From: Kutzneria viridogrisea
Lineage (GTDB): Bacteria; Actinomycetota; Actinomycetes; Mycobacteriales; Pseudonocardiaceae
Reading direction: 5' to 3'
DNA: 64,000 nucleotides
Assembly (NCBI GenBank): GCA_014138725.1
Contig: JACJID010000001.1
Span: forward strand, 1,364,001 to 1,428,000
The notes under the pieces are model-generated. The model saw nothing but the letters and a program-made list of their open reading frames with translations, had not been told where the DNA came from and did not search any database. A program made the translations under genes and the position numbers. Positions 24,494-32,476 of this stretch are shown piece after piece. The stretch's first letter is position 1. Each line of letters begins with the position of its first letter.

Positions 24494-24557
24494 TGGCAGT
24501 CCTGTTCCCGCTGCACGCGAGGTTAACACCCGTGATCGTGTCCATCAAGGACGCTGG

Positions 24558-24818
24558 TCAGCGGGGCAGTTGGCGTCGGTCAGCGCGCTCGGAGTAGGCG
24601 CGACGCGGTCGACGGGTCGCGGGCGGGCTCGCCTCGGTCTCGTGGGGTCGGTAACCGGGCAGTTGAGCCATGCCGAACGCGCGGGCGCCGCTGTCGCGGT
24701 GGTTCCGCGCGAGGCCCCCGTCGGCCATCACGGTGACGGGCTCTCCGGCGACGAGCGCGGCCATGACGGCGGCGACCTCGGCGTGGTCCTGGCCCATGAG
24801 CCTGATCTGGACGGCCAT
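24558..24818 (-). CDS. Last gene of the early operon, unknown function
   Basis: An 86-residue protein starting MAVQIRLMGQDHAEVAAVMA at 24818, with GAGGA six bases upstream; an ATG six bases earlier is too close to it. The first half is alpha/beta-like, the second basic (PATRRPRRAYSERADRRQ). It is the most distal early gene, near the terminase genes. Function unknown. Confidence 0.6.
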   Translation of the reverse strand: MAVQIRLMGQDHAEVAAVMAALVAGEPVTVMADGGLARNHRDSGARAFGMAQLPGYRPHETEASPPATRRPRRAYSERADRRQLPR

Positions 24819-24820
24819 CG

Positions 24821-25042
24821 TCATTCCTCGCCGCAGTAGCAGCCGTCGCAGTTGGTACAGACTCCGCAGCCGCCGCATGTCTCGCGGCGGAGGTGGCCGC
24901 AAGCGGGGTTGAACTGGCCGGACCGGTGCTCTTGATAGCGGCCTTGTGGGCAGGGGTAGAGCCCTGACGCCTTGCAGTCGTCGCCGTCGGGGTCGGTGCA
25001 GCCGCGGGGGCAGTTGTTGAGGGGCCGCTCGGTGGTGGTCAT
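24821..25042 (-). CDS. Small cysteine-rich protein
   Basis: A 73-residue protein with 11 cysteines: NNCPRGCTDPDGDDC, then YPC, and near the end CGGCGVCTNCDGCYCGEE. It probably binds two or more zinc ions, or is a metal-binding peptide. ATG codons at 25051 and 25042 are both possible; the second has better spacing to GGGAG, the first gives an ATGA overlap with the next gene upstream. No family recognised. Confidence 0.6.
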   Translation of the reverse strand: MTTTERPLNNCPRGCTDPDGDDCKASGLYPCPQGRYQEHRSGQFNPACGHLRRETCGGCGVCTNCDGCYCGEE

Positions 25043-25047
25043 GGTGG

Positions 25048-25899
25048 TCATTCTCCCGTGGATGCGTTGGTGTGGAGCGGTTTCCGCGCGATGTCGCTCG
25101 ACTGGTCGAGGAGTCGCCGCACGTCGCCGACCCGGTACCTGAAGCTCCGCTCGCCCTTGCGCGGCCGGTGCTGGACGATCTGCCCGCGCCGGGCCCACAT
25201 GCCGATGCGGGCGAGGGTCAGCTCGACACCGGCGTACGCGGCGAAGGCGCGGGCCACCTCGGTCGCGGTGCCGAGCTGGTCGTCGAGCGCACCGAGCAGC
25301 ACCTCGCGCCGGTGGCCGACGTGGTGCACGGCGCCGCACTCGCGGCAGGTGACGGTAGGCCGGTCCTCGTCAACGTAGAGGTCGGCGCCGCAGCGCACGC
25401 GGGCGTTGGCGGCCTCGATCCACTCGGAACAGATGCCGACGTAGCGCCGGTCGGGCCTGCGGTCGATGACGTGGCGCACCTGCTCGATGTGCTCGCGGAC
25501 CTCCTGCCAGAGGTCGTCAACGGCGGGGTGCGCGCGAACCTCGGTCTCGTGCTGGAGCAGCCAGGCTGCGAGCGCGGGGATGGTGTCCCGCACCCGCAGC
25601 GGCAGCGCGTTGTCCTCGCACAGCACGCGGACCCACCCGCCGAGGCACTGTCGCAGGTCGCGGGCCAGGTCGGCGGCTCGCTCGTCGAACCCAAGTCCGC
25701 GGCTGGCGCTGCGCACGACGATGCCGATCGGACTCCCGCCGGAGCGGCCGAGCCCGGCAAGGGTGATGTCGAGGTCGGCGGCAAGGGAGTCGACCAGCTC
25801 GACGAGGTCGTGCTCCAGGTCGCTCCAGCAGGCCCCACAGATTCGACCGGCAACGAGGACGGGGCGGGCGTCGACGACGCAGAGGGCGTAGCGGGTCAT
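25048..25899 (-). CDS. Zinc-ribbon and helix-turn-helix phage protein
   Basis: The 283-residue protein starts MTRYALCVVDARPVLV. It contains a CGAC pair near residue 22 and a later CRECGAVHH near residue 191, which could form zinc ribbons. The C-terminal 70 residues (TEVARAFAAYAGVELTLARI then GMWARRGQIVQHRPRKGE) look like a MerR/excisionase-type helix-turn-helix with wing. A DNA-binding role in early regulation or replication is likely but the target is unknown. Confidence 0.65.
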   Translation of the reverse strand: MTRYALCVVDARPVLVAGRICGACWSDLEHDLVELVDSLAADLDITLAGLGRSGGSPIGIVVRSASRGLGFDERAADLARDLRQCLGGWVRVLCEDNALPLRVRDTIPALAAWLLQHETEVRAHPAVDDLWQEVREHIEQVRHVIDRRPDRRYVGICSEWIEAANARVRCGADLYVDEDRPTVTCRECGAVHHVGHRREVLLGALDDQLGTATEVARAFAAYAGVELTLARIGMWARRGQIVQHRPRKGERSFRYRVGDVRRLLDQSSDIARKPLHTNASTGE

Positions 25900-26195
25900 C
25901 CGGCCACCCCGCAGTCATTGCAGGTGAAGCCTGCGGGCGGCATGCCCTTGCAGCGCTCACAGCTGGTCGGGTCGACCAGGAGTGTGATGGGCACGCCGAA
26001 GGCGCGGGCGAACCAGACGGCCTGGTCGATGGTGACCCTGTGCCGGGGCTTGGTTTCGATCTGGGCGATGGAGTGGCCAGTGACGCAGCCTCCCAGGCCC
26101 AAGATCACTGAGGCGAGGTGTTGGACGGTCCAGCCTCGCTGTCTGCGGAATCGGCGGATGTTGGCGGCGGTTGCTCGGCTGATGTCGATGTTCAT
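25896..26195 (-). CDS. XRE helix-turn-helix protein with a C-terminal zinc ribbon
   Basis: A 99-residue protein. Residues 10-75 form an XRE helix-turn-helix (IRRFRRQRGWTVQHLASVIL, then GHSIAQIETKPRHRVTIDQA). The last 20 residues carry CERCKG and CNDCG, a zinc-ribbon pair. It overlaps both neighbouring genes by four bases. It probably regulates phage early genes or acts on host DNA. Confidence 0.75.
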   Translation of the reverse strand: MNIDISRATAANIRRFRRQRGWTVQHLASVILGLGGCVTGHSIAQIETKPRHRVTIDQAVWFARAFGVPITLLVDPTSCERCKGMPPAGFTCNDCGVAG

Positions 26196-26665
26196 GGGGT
26201 CACCTCGGGTTCCTTCAGGCTGATCCGGCAGCCGGGTGTCTCGTCGACCTCGGCGAGCCGCTTGGTGAGGACCAGGCCGACGACCTGTGAGTCGTCCTGC
26301 CAGGTGCCCGCCGAGGTGAGCGCGTCGAGGACGGCGCGGGCGAGTTTGTCGAGGTCGGGGCGCTTTACTGCGCGCGGGGTGCGGCGCTTCGGTGTGCTGG
26401 TGGGGCGGGGGAGGACGAACTCCAGGGCGGCAAACACCGGTGTGCCGCTGGGGAATCCGGTGTGGCCGGTGGTGGCCATGGTGGCGAGGACGGTGCCGCG
26501 GATGTCGTCGCGCCAGGTGCCGACGGTCTTGGAGGACTCGACGAGGATGCCGCGGCCGACGTGGCGCTTGGAGCCCTGAGGGGCGGGGCGGCCGGGCACG
26601 AAGACGTCGAGGCGCTGTGCGGCTCTCAGGGCTTCGCCGCCGTCCGGCGGGGTGTCGTTGGTCAT
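26192..26665 (-). CDS. RusA-like Holliday junction resolvase
   Basis: The 157-residue protein has the RusA layout: VFVPGRPAPQGSKRHVGRG near the start, and KRPDLDKLARAVLDALTSAG followed by TWQDDSQVVGL, which holds the metal-binding acidic residues. RusA cuts four-way junctions and would resolve branched phage replication and recombination products before packaging. It lies in the replication module, a few genes from the primase. Confidence 0.88.
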   Translation of the reverse strand: MTNDTPPDGGEALRAAQRLDVFVPGRPAPQGSKRHVGRGILVESSKTVGTWRDDIRGTVLATMATTGHTGFPSGTPVFAALEFVLPRPTSTPKRRTPRAVKRPDLDKLARAVLDALTSAGTWQDDSQVVGLVLTKRLAEVDETPGCRISLKEPEVTP

Positions 26666-26702
26666 GATCGGTCCGTTCTCGCGTCCTGGTGGCGTTCAGC
26701 CG

Positions 26703-27146
26703 TCAGAACGGGGGCGTGTGGTTGGTGATGTCGATGACTCGGGCGCCGAGGTTGGTGGCGAGTAGGAACAGGGCGTTCTCGTCGTCGCCGTCGGCGGTGG
26801 CCGTCTCACCGGTGAGCCGGTCGAGCAGCTGGGCGACGTGGGCCACGCGGGTGGTGTCGATGTGGCTGGGGTCGGGTGGCCAGGGTTGGCAACGGTGGTC
26901 GGCCAGCACGGTGGGACGGCCGGTTGTGGTGTCGCCGCGGATGCGGTGTTGGTCGCGGTGGGCGAGGTAGCCGGCGACGAGCCCGTAGGTCTGGCGGCTG
27001 GCGAGGCGGGCGTGCAGTTCGCCCAGCGGCGTGAGTGGGGTGGGGTCGACGCGGTGGGGGAGTCCGTCGTCGATGCCTCGCAGTAGCAGGCGGTGACAGG
27101 CGGCGCAGTTGCCGAGGGTGGGGCGGCGGTTGATGAAGTGGCTCAT
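26703..27146 (-). CDS. Phage early protein with N-terminal Cys pair, unknown function
   Basis: A 147-residue protein, MSHFINRRPTLGNCAACHRL. The CAAC pair and a later HRC could bind zinc. The rest is helical. Its start overlaps the stop of the repeat-rich frame upstream (ATGA), which argues that the latter is translated. No family recognised. Confidence 0.6.
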   Translation of the reverse strand: MSHFINRRPTLGNCAACHRLLLRGIDDGLPHRVDPTPLTPLGELHARLASRQTYGLVAGYLAHRDQHRIRGDTTTGRPTVLADHRCQPWPPDPSHIDTTRVAHVAQLLDRLTGETATADGDDENALFLLATNLGARVIDITNHTPPF

Positions 27147-27421
27147 TGCCGCACCTGCTCAAGATCACGTGATGACGCAAGTGACGCATGTTCCGGTTCG
27201 GCTCCTTTGGGCGCGTGTACGCGCTCGCGCGAGGAGGGATAGCAAGGGCTTGCGTCACATCCGTCACAGACATATTTCGGCGTGACGGATCGGTTCAAGA
27301 TCACTCCGTGTCCCGTTTGGACCGTGACGGAGTGATCTTGAAATGACGCGTCACATCCGTCATTCCGGTGATGACGCGTCAAAGGCGATGCGTCACAGCG
27401 CGGTCCGGTCGTCGGGGTCAC
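27143..27421 (-). CDS. Repeat-rich reading frame over the possible origin
   Basis: The frame starts at a GTG that overlaps the primase stop (GTGA) and ends in an ATGA overlap with the next gene, so it sits as a real member of the operon. Yet its 92-residue product is odd: CDAS occurs three times because the DNA repeats TGTGACGC. Either a coding gene contains DNA-level repeats, as lambda O contains its origin, or the frame is incidental. No family recognised. Confidence 0.4.
   Translation of the reverse strand: MTPTTGPRCDASPLTRHHRNDGCDASFQDHSVTVQTGHGVILNRSVTPKYVCDGCDASPCYPSSRERVHAPKGAEPEHASLASSRDLEQVRQ
27159..27395. repeat. Cluster of TGACG repeats with a perfect 16-bp inverted repeat
   Basis: Within 240 bases the motif TGACG or its complement occurs at least nine times. 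Two are full palindromes TGACGCGTCA (27344-27353 and 27372-27381), 28 bases apart. A perfect inverted repeat has arms at 27294-27309 (TTCAAGATCACTCCGT) and 27327-27342, with 17 bases between; part of the arm, TCAAGATCAC, recurs at 27159-27168. The array lies just after the primase gene. Iterons beside a replication gene are typical of origins, so this is my candidate for the phage origin. A regulator-binding array is the alternative. Confidence 0.65.
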
Positions 27422-29883
27422 TGGAAGTCCAGCCGCTCGAAGCGCTGTGACGCGTTGTCGACCTCATCCGGGTCAGCGAACAAGGTGATTCCGGTGTAGA
27501 ACCGCGTGCTCCCGGACCGGTCGTCACCAACCCCATGTTGGCTACGCAGCGTGGTGCCCAACTTCCTGGCGGACACCGGGGTGAGGCTCTCCGCGTGGCA
27601 CCAGCGTTCGTAGGCGTCGCGGAGCTTGCCGACCCGGATTTTCACGTTCTCCCCACCGCCGAGGTGGCATTGGTCCTCGATGAACCGGCCGACCGTGTCC
27701 TGTTCGTGCGCGTACTCGGCGGTGGCGTCCCGCACGCTCTGCGGCTCCCGCAGGCCCCCGGTGCTGTACTCGGCGGCGCCCCGCACGACCCAGGCCAGCA
27801 CGGCGGCGGCGTGCTCGGTGGCCAGGATTCCCTGGAGGTCCTCGACACGGCGGTGCTCGGGCACGGTGTTGACGAACGGCACGATCCGCAGTCGCCGCCA
27901 GAAGGAGTGCCCGCCGCCGTTGACGGTGGGCTGGTGGTTGCCCATCAGCCAGAGCTTGTGCGTGGGCTGGAACGTGAAGTGGTCCATGCGCATGAACCGC
28001 GCCGCCAACGTGTCGCCGCCGGTGAGCTGCTTGACCTTGGCCTCGTCGAACCGGTCGCCCTCGTTGATCTCGGAGCAGACGACCATGCGGGCCCCGGCGA
28101 GGCGGGCGATCTCGGTCTCGTGGCCGCTGTAGTTCTTGGCCATCAGGAAGCCGCTGGGCGCGGTGGTGGCGTAGTCGCCGAGGACGGCGCGCAGGGTCTC
28201 CAGGAACACGCCCTTGCCGTTGGCGCCGGGGCCGAACGCGAACGGCAGCACGTGTTCGCGGACCACGCCGGTCACGGAGTAGCCGACGAGGCGCCGGAGG
28301 TAGGCGGGCAGCTCGTCGTGGCCGTCGAAGGTGTCGCCGAGGAAGTTCAGCCACCTCGCCGGATCGGCGTCGGGGTCGGGTGCGGTTGCGGTGATCCGGG
28401 TGTGCAGGCGGGCCGGGTCCGCGGGCAACAGGTCACCGGTGCGGAGGTCGACGATCCCGGACGGGGTGTTCAGCTCGAACGGGTGGGCGTCCAGGTCGGA
28501 CAGTGCGACGACGATGCGGGGGTCGGTCTGGGCCTGCGTGAGCGCGGCGGTGGTGCCGATCGCGGACAGGGCGCGCTGCTTGTGACGGGCCTCAGGTTTG
28601 GTGTCGTCGGGCAGCTGGCGGGCCAGCGTCTTGAGGTGCTCGCGGACAACGCCGCCACCGGAGGGGCACCATTCCCAGCGGGCGCCGGTCCAGTGCAGCC
28701 AGCGTCCGCGTTCGGGCACGTAGCGGATGTGCCGGCCGAAGTGGTCGACCAGACCGAGGGCGAGGGCGTCGTCGGAGTGCGCGAGGGTCGTGGCCGCGGC
28801 CTGCTCGGTCTGCTCGGGCTCGGTGACGACCACGGTGGACCCGCTGACGATGGTGGGCAGCACGGTGAGCACCGGGCGTGTGGGCTCGGGAAGCGGGGTG
28901 CCGAAGCCCTTGCGGCGCAATGTCGAGGCGGCGGCCGAGAAGTCGCCGCCGTGCTCCAGCAGCGCGTAGACGCGCCATTTCGACATGGCCTCCTCGGCGG
29001 GCAGCTCGGTGCTGGTGGACCAGACGTAGAGGTAGTCGCCCTGGTCGCCCCCGGTCACCGCGGAGATGCCGAAGGACTTGCCGGGGCGTGTCCAGTAGGT
29101 GCGGTCGCCGTGCTGGCGTGCTGGGGTCCAGCCGTGGTCGCCGAGGAGTTCGGCCCAGGTGGCGCGTTCGTTGTAGTCGTCGCCGGGGCTGCGCTCCCCG
29201 GGGCGCCGGTCGCGGTCGAGGGGAACCGGGTCGGGGATCGGCGGCGGGGGCGGCATCTCGTCGAGTTGGCGGGCGGCCAGGTGCAGCGCGTCGCGCTCGG
29301 CCGGGGTGATGGTGACGATGCTGGTCGGGCTGCCGGACACGGTGGTCCAGGGGCGGCCGGTGGGATGCACGGGCCCGCCACTGGGAGCGACGACCACGAA
29401 GCCGCCTTCGCCGCGGGTCTCGGCGAGCACGTCGACGCGCGGGCGACCGGTGGCCAGGTCGGGTTCGCCGGGGCGGCGGGCCAGCTTGGTGTTGCCGTCG
29501 ACGCCGCCCTCGACGCGGTAGAGGACGTGGATGCCGCCGCCGGGAGTGGTCTCGCAGTACCCGGCGGCGATGCGGGCGAACAGGTCGGGGTGGCCGTCGG
29601 CGGCCAGCTGCGCGGCGAGTTGCTCGAGGAGCGCGGTCGCGCGGCCCTCGAGTTCGAACATCTCCAGGTGGCCGGAGATGGCGCCGGTGATGACACCGAT
29701 GCCGGGGTGACCGGCCTGGAACCAGGTGGCGATGGTGTCGCGGTCGGCGCGTTGGGTCTGGTAGGTCTTCCACAGCCCGTCGGGGGCCTTGGTGCCGTCG
29801 AGGGCGACCCGCACGACGGCGCATCCGGCGTCGTGCCAGGCGAGTGCGGCGGCGAGCATCTCGCTGGGGGTCGTGTGGTGCAC
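27418..29883 (-). CDS. Primase-polymerase/helicase, P4-type
   Basis: The 821-residue protein joins an N-terminal bifunctional primase/polymerase domain (about 1-200; GIGVITGAISGHLEMFELEG and GGGIHVLYRVEGG) to a C-terminal D5/P4 superfamily-3 helicase with GPGANGKGVFLETL (Walker A near 551) and, later, MVVCSEINEGDRFDEAKVK. It should prime and unwind phage DNA at the origin. The usual Asp-X-Asp of the primase reads as Glu-Met-Phe-Glu-Leu-Glu, which is worth noting. A GTG start has GGAGG seven bases upstream. Confidence 0.9.
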   Translation of the reverse strand: MHHTTPSEMLAAALAWHDAGCAVVRVALDGTKAPDGLWKTYQTQRADRDTIATWFQAGHPGIGVITGAISGHLEMFELEGRATALLEQLAAQLAADGHPDLFARIAAGYCETTPGGGIHVLYRVEGGVDGNTKLARRPGEPDLATGRPRVDVLAETRGEGGFVVVAPSGGPVHPTGRPWTTVSGSPTSIVTITPAERDALHLAARQLDEMPPPPPIPDPVPLDRDRRPGERSPGDDYNERATWAELLGDHGWTPARQHGDRTYWTRPGKSFGISAVTGGDQGDYLYVWSTSTELPAEEAMSKWRVYALLEHGGDFSAAASTLRRKGFGTPLPEPTRPVLTVLPTIVSGSTVVVTEPEQTEQAAATTLAHSDDALALGLVDHFGRHIRYVPERGRWLHWTGARWEWCPSGGGVVREHLKTLARQLPDDTKPEARHKQRALSAIGTTAALTQAQTDPRIVVALSDLDAHPFELNTPSGIVDLRTGDLLPADPARLHTRITATAPDPDADPARWLNFLGDTFDGHDELPAYLRRLVGYSVTGVVREHVLPFAFGPGANGKGVFLETLRAVLGDYATTAPSGFLMAKNYSGHETEIARLAGARMVVCSEINEGDRFDEAKVKQLTGGDTLAARFMRMDHFTFQPTHKLWLMGNHQPTVNGGGHSFWRRLRIVPFVNTVPEHRRVEDLQGILATEHAAAVLAWVVRGAAEYSTGGLREPQSVRDATAEYAHEQDTVGRFIEDQCHLGGGENVKIRVGKLRDAYERWCHAESLTPVSARKLGTTLRSQHGVGDDRSGSTRFYTGITLFADPDEVDNASQRFERLDFQ

Positions 29884-29922
29884 GGTGTGGCCTCCGGTGA
29901 TGCTGGTGCTGGGGCGGGGGAG

Positions 29923-29956
29923 GCCGCCCGGCGCCGGGGAAGGGGCGCCGGGCGGC
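29923..29956. terminator. Hairpin between primase and upstream early gene
   Basis: A perfect 13-bp GC stem (GCCGCCCGGCGCC with its complement) and an 8-base loop fill the gap between the gene ending at 29962 and the primase start at 29883. No T tract follows. It may lower primase expression relative to the upstream genes. Confidence 0.7.
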
Positions 29957-29961
29957 TGGGA

Positions 29962-30573
29962 TCACGCCTTGGGCGGGGTCTGCCCTCCGGCGATCTGCGC
30001 GAGCAGGGCCTGCACGGCGGGGTCGGTGACGTCGATGGCGCCGGTGTTGCTGGCGGGCGGCTGTGGTGCGGCCACTGGCGCGGCGGCGGGCTGCTGCGCG
30101 ACCGGGGCCGGTGCCTGCTGCACGGGTGCGGCCTGCGGCGTCTGCTGCTGGAACTGGGCGGCTTGCGTGGCGCGCTGCTGCCGCTCGGTGTCGAACCGGG
30201 TCGGGTTCGACGTGGCCCACTGCTGTGCGGCGGCCAGCTCGGCGCCCTCCAGCGGGCGCACGCTGATGTAGGGGTTGCCGCCCTTCGCCGAGGGCGTCCA
30301 CACCAGCTTGATCGGGACTGCCTGTCCGAGGTAGGGGGCGAGGTTGTCGACGACGGCGCCGTTCATCCACAGGACGTCGATGTAGACCTTGTTCTCGGCG
30401 ATGACAGCGACGTCGAGCTGCACGCCCTCGCCGCCCTCGGGCTTGAACTTGGTGATGATGCCGGTGCGGTGCTCGCGCACCAGTACGACGAGGGGCTTGT
30501 CGACGGTCTCCTTGGCCTGGAGGCTGTCGCCCTGCGCGGTGTGCTCGCGTTCGGTGAAGGTTCCGAGCTGCAT
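29962..30573 (-). CDS. Early phage protein, possible single-stranded DNA-binding role
   Basis: A 203-residue protein starting MQLGTFTEREHTAQGD. The first 115 residues are beta-rich (PLVVLVREHRTGIITKFKPE, YIDVLWMNGAVVDNL) and could be an OB-like fold; the rest is a Gln/Pro/Ala-rich linker and a C-terminal helix (DPAVQALLAQIAGGQ). Such an ordered domain plus flexible tail, between a nuclease and a primase, would suit a DNA-binding protein, but no single-strand-binding signature is visible. Confidence 0.6.
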   Translation of the reverse strand: MQLGTFTEREHTAQGDSLQAKETVDKPLVVLVREHRTGIITKFKPEGGEGVQLDVAVIAENKVYIDVLWMNGAVVDNLAPYLGQAVPIKLVWTPSAKGGNPYISVRPLEGAELAAAQQWATSNPTRFDTERQQRATQAAQFQQQTPQAAPVQQAPAPVAQQPAAAPVAAPQPPASNTGAIDVTDPAVQALLAQIAGGQTPPKA

Positions 30574-30599
30574 GTTCAGGTTTCCGTTTCTCGTTGCTG

Positions 30600-31361
30600 T
30601 TACTTGGCCAGGTGGCCGGGGCAGCCGCGGCCGGTGTCGGTGCCGGGCTTGAACCACGGGCAGTAGGTGCATCCGTGGGACGGGGTGGCCGGCAGGTGCC
30701 GGTAGTTCGCGGGGTTGCGCTCGACGTCGAGGGTGTCGACGAGCGCGAGGACCTGGTCGTGCCGGTCGAGGGCGGCCTGCGCGATGGCGGGGTCGAACGG
30801 CTCGGACCACACGTGCAGACCGGACAGGAGGCCGCCGCGCGGGTAGAACGCGAGGGCGACCTCGCGGACCGGCAGGCCGAGGTTGGCGTAGCCGACGCCG
30901 TAGAGGTGGGCCTGCGCGCGGTAGTGCGGCGGTGGGCCCTGGAGCCGGTACTCGCGCATCTTCGTGGTGCCGACGACCTTGTGGTCGATGACGGTCATGG
31001 TGTCGGCGTCGAACAGGTCGCAGGACCCGGTGAGGCCGGGGCGGACCTCGACGCGGCGCTCGACGAGGTACCGGATGCGGCCGAGCCGGGTGTTGGCGGC
31101 CTCGAAGGCGTCGGCGAGCCAGGCGTGCACGGCGGTGCCGATGATCGCGGCCCACGGGTCGGAGTCGGCGTTGGTGCGCGTCTCGTCCATGAGCCGGTAG
31201 GCGAGCTTGCGTGCGCACGGTTCGCCGATCTCGGACGGGCCGAGGGCCACCTGCACCGAGCGGGGCGCGTGCCGGTCGGTGTCGATGACGACCTGGCGGA
31301 GCCCGGCGGCGAGTGGGTGGTCGCCGGGCTCAGGGGCGGCGGCGAAGGTGGCCAACTGCAT
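30600..31361 (-). CDS. Cas4/RecB-like PD-(D/E)XK exonuclease
   Basis: The 253-residue protein has a nuclease core with GTAVHAWL (His79), GSCDLFDAD (Asp115) and VIDHKVVG (Asp126, Lys128). Four cysteines frame it: Cys49 in EPCARKLAYR and Cys231, 234 and 247 in GCTYCPWF and GRGCPGH. That is the iron-sulfur Cas4/AddB pattern. It probably resects DNA ends for phage recombination. No CRISPR array or other cas gene is near. The start at 31361 overlaps the preceding stop (TGATG). Confidence 0.85.
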   Translation of the reverse strand: MQLATFAAAPEPGDHPLAAGLRQVVIDTDRHAPRSVQVALGPSEIGEPCARKLAYRLMDETRTNADSDPWAAIIGTAVHAWLADAFEAANTRLGRIRYLVERRVEVRPGLTGSCDLFDADTMTVIDHKVVGTTKMREYRLQGPPPHYRAQAHLYGVGYANLGLPVREVALAFYPRGGLLSGLHVWSEPFDPAIAQAALDRHDQVLALVDTLDVERNPANYRHLPATPSHGCTYCPWFKPGTDTGRGCPGHLAK

Positions 31362-31606
31362 CAGGCATCGCCCGCAAATTCGAAGGGCGGCAGCGCGCTG
31401 GCGACGCGCCGCCACTCCTCGGCGTCTTGGACCGTCGGTGTGTTGTCGCCAGCCGTGGTCATCAGCGCCGTCGCGGCGGCGAGCGCGAGCGTGGCGTGAA
31501 CTTTCGCTGCCTGCTCACAGTCGGAGGCAAGAGTCGTGTTCTCCGTGTCAGCTGCCATGCGCAGCAGCTTCTCGGCCTCGCGGTAGTGCTCCGGTCCGGT
31601 AGCCAT
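31361..31606 (-). CDS. Small helical phage protein
   Basis: An 81-residue, strongly helical protein (GPEHYREAEKLLRMAADTEN, ALAAATALMTT, AEEWRRVASALPP). It is coupled to both neighbours through overlapping stop and start codons. Similar short helical proteins occur next to recombination nucleases in actinophages. No function can be named. Confidence 0.6.
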   Translation of the reverse strand: MATGPEHYREAEKLLRMAADTENTTLASDCEQAAKVHATLALAAATALMTTAGDNTPTVQDAEEWRRVASALPPFEFAGDA

Positions 31607-31911
31607 CAGGCACCGTCCACGAGGGTGAACCGGCGCGACGTGGTGGGCACCGTGAACTGCTCGACGATGTCGGGGTGCTCGGCCTTCAGCTTCTTCGAGT
31701 CCAGGCGCGTCCCGTTGACGACGGTGTACCGGGCGACCGGCTCGCCGTCGACGGTGCCGACCTCGTTGTCGCCCAGCGCGTCGGTGATGTGCTTCCGGGC
31801 TCGGTCGGCGATCTCCGTCCACCGCTTCGCGTTCGCGGTCGCCTCACGGTAGGCGGCCACCCAGGGCGCGGCGCCGTCGATCGCGGCCCGCGGCTTCTGC
31901 TCGGTGCTCAT
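31606..31911 (-). CDS. Small phage protein beside the nuclease
   Basis: The 101-residue protein starts MSTEQKPRAAIDGAAPWVAA. A helical first half (AYREATANAKRWTEIADRA) is followed by VGTVDGEPVARYTVVNGTRL, a strand-turn-strand pattern found in small proteins next to YqaJ- or Cas4-type phage nucleases. It may be an accessory factor of the recombination module. Assignment is by context. Confidence 0.65.
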   Translation of the reverse strand: MSTEQKPRAAIDGAAPWVAAYREATANAKRWTEIADRARKHITDALGDNEVGTVDGEPVARYTVVNGTRLDSKKLKAEHPDIVEQFTVPTTSRRFTLVDGA

Positions 31912-32246
31912 GCTGCTGTGTCCTTCCTGGACGGTGATGCGGTTGCGGCCAGCACCGCGGCGGTCCGGGTGTCGACGCCGAGGCCGCGTAGCCGCTGGTA
32001 TTCGGTGGGGTTGCTGCGCCACGCCAGCAGCTCGGCGGGGGTGGCGTCGTCGTCGCACATCGCGGCCAGCACCACCACGAGCGCTCGGGTTGCGGCGAGC
32101 GAGTCGCCGAGGAGCTGCTCGGCCTCGCCGAGAGCGGCCTCGATGCCGGTGGCGTCGTTGTCGTGCGCGGCGCCGACCAAGCGCCCGGCGAGCGGGAGGA
32201 GCGCGTCCGTGCTGGGGTCGCCGGTCGGCGACGGAGCCGCGGTCAC
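31908..32246 (-). CDS. Helical phage early protein, unknown function
   Basis: A 112-residue Ala-rich protein with GTG start, overlapping its neighbours by four bases on both sides. Helices: LLPLAGRLVGAAHDND, EAALGEAEQLLGDSLAATRA. No motif or family recognised. Confidence 0.6.
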   Translation of the reverse strand: MTAAPSPTGDPSTDALLPLAGRLVGAAHDNDATGIEAALGEAEQLLGDSLAATRALVVVLAAMCDDDATPAELLAWRSNPTEYQRLRGLGVDTRTAAVLAATASPSRKDTAA

Positions 32247-32476
32247 CGGTCACCTCGCGGCAGTTCCTCGCGGCGCAGGCGCGCGGTGTCCTCGGTGATG
32301 CGGGTCAGCTCGCCGTGCTCGACCACCAGGTCGATCAGCTCGCGCTCGTGCTCGCCCTCCCATCCGTCGTGCTCCGGCTCGTCGAGGTCGAGGAAGTGCC
32401 TTACCAGCAGGGCGAAGGCGATCCCGCCGAGGATGGCGGCGAGGGTGATCCAGGGCAGCAGGTCGGGGTCAGCCAC
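32243..32476 (-). CDS. Small single-pass membrane protein
   Basis: A 77-residue protein with an N-terminal hydrophobic segment (residues 7-27, LPWITLAAILGGIAFALLVR) and an acidic, helical C-terminus (HERELIDLVVEHGELTRITE). It probably faces the cytoplasm with the C-terminus. In the middle of early genes it may act on host envelope functions. No family recognised. Confidence 0.62.
   Translation of the reverse strand: MADPDLLPWITLAAILGGIAFALLVRHFLDLDEPEHDGWEGEHERELIDLVVEHGELTRITEDTARLRREELPRGDR

Noticed and set aside
27535-30666. A very long + strand open frame opposite the primase and neighbouring early genes
   Set aside because: Its composition (long Gly/Val/Ala/Asp runs) is that of an antisense shadow in high-GC DNA, and the minus strand carries recognised domains throughout.
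30600-31361. Cas4-like gene as sign of a CRISPR locus
   Set aside because: No repeats or other cas genes nearby; phages often carry such nucleases alone.
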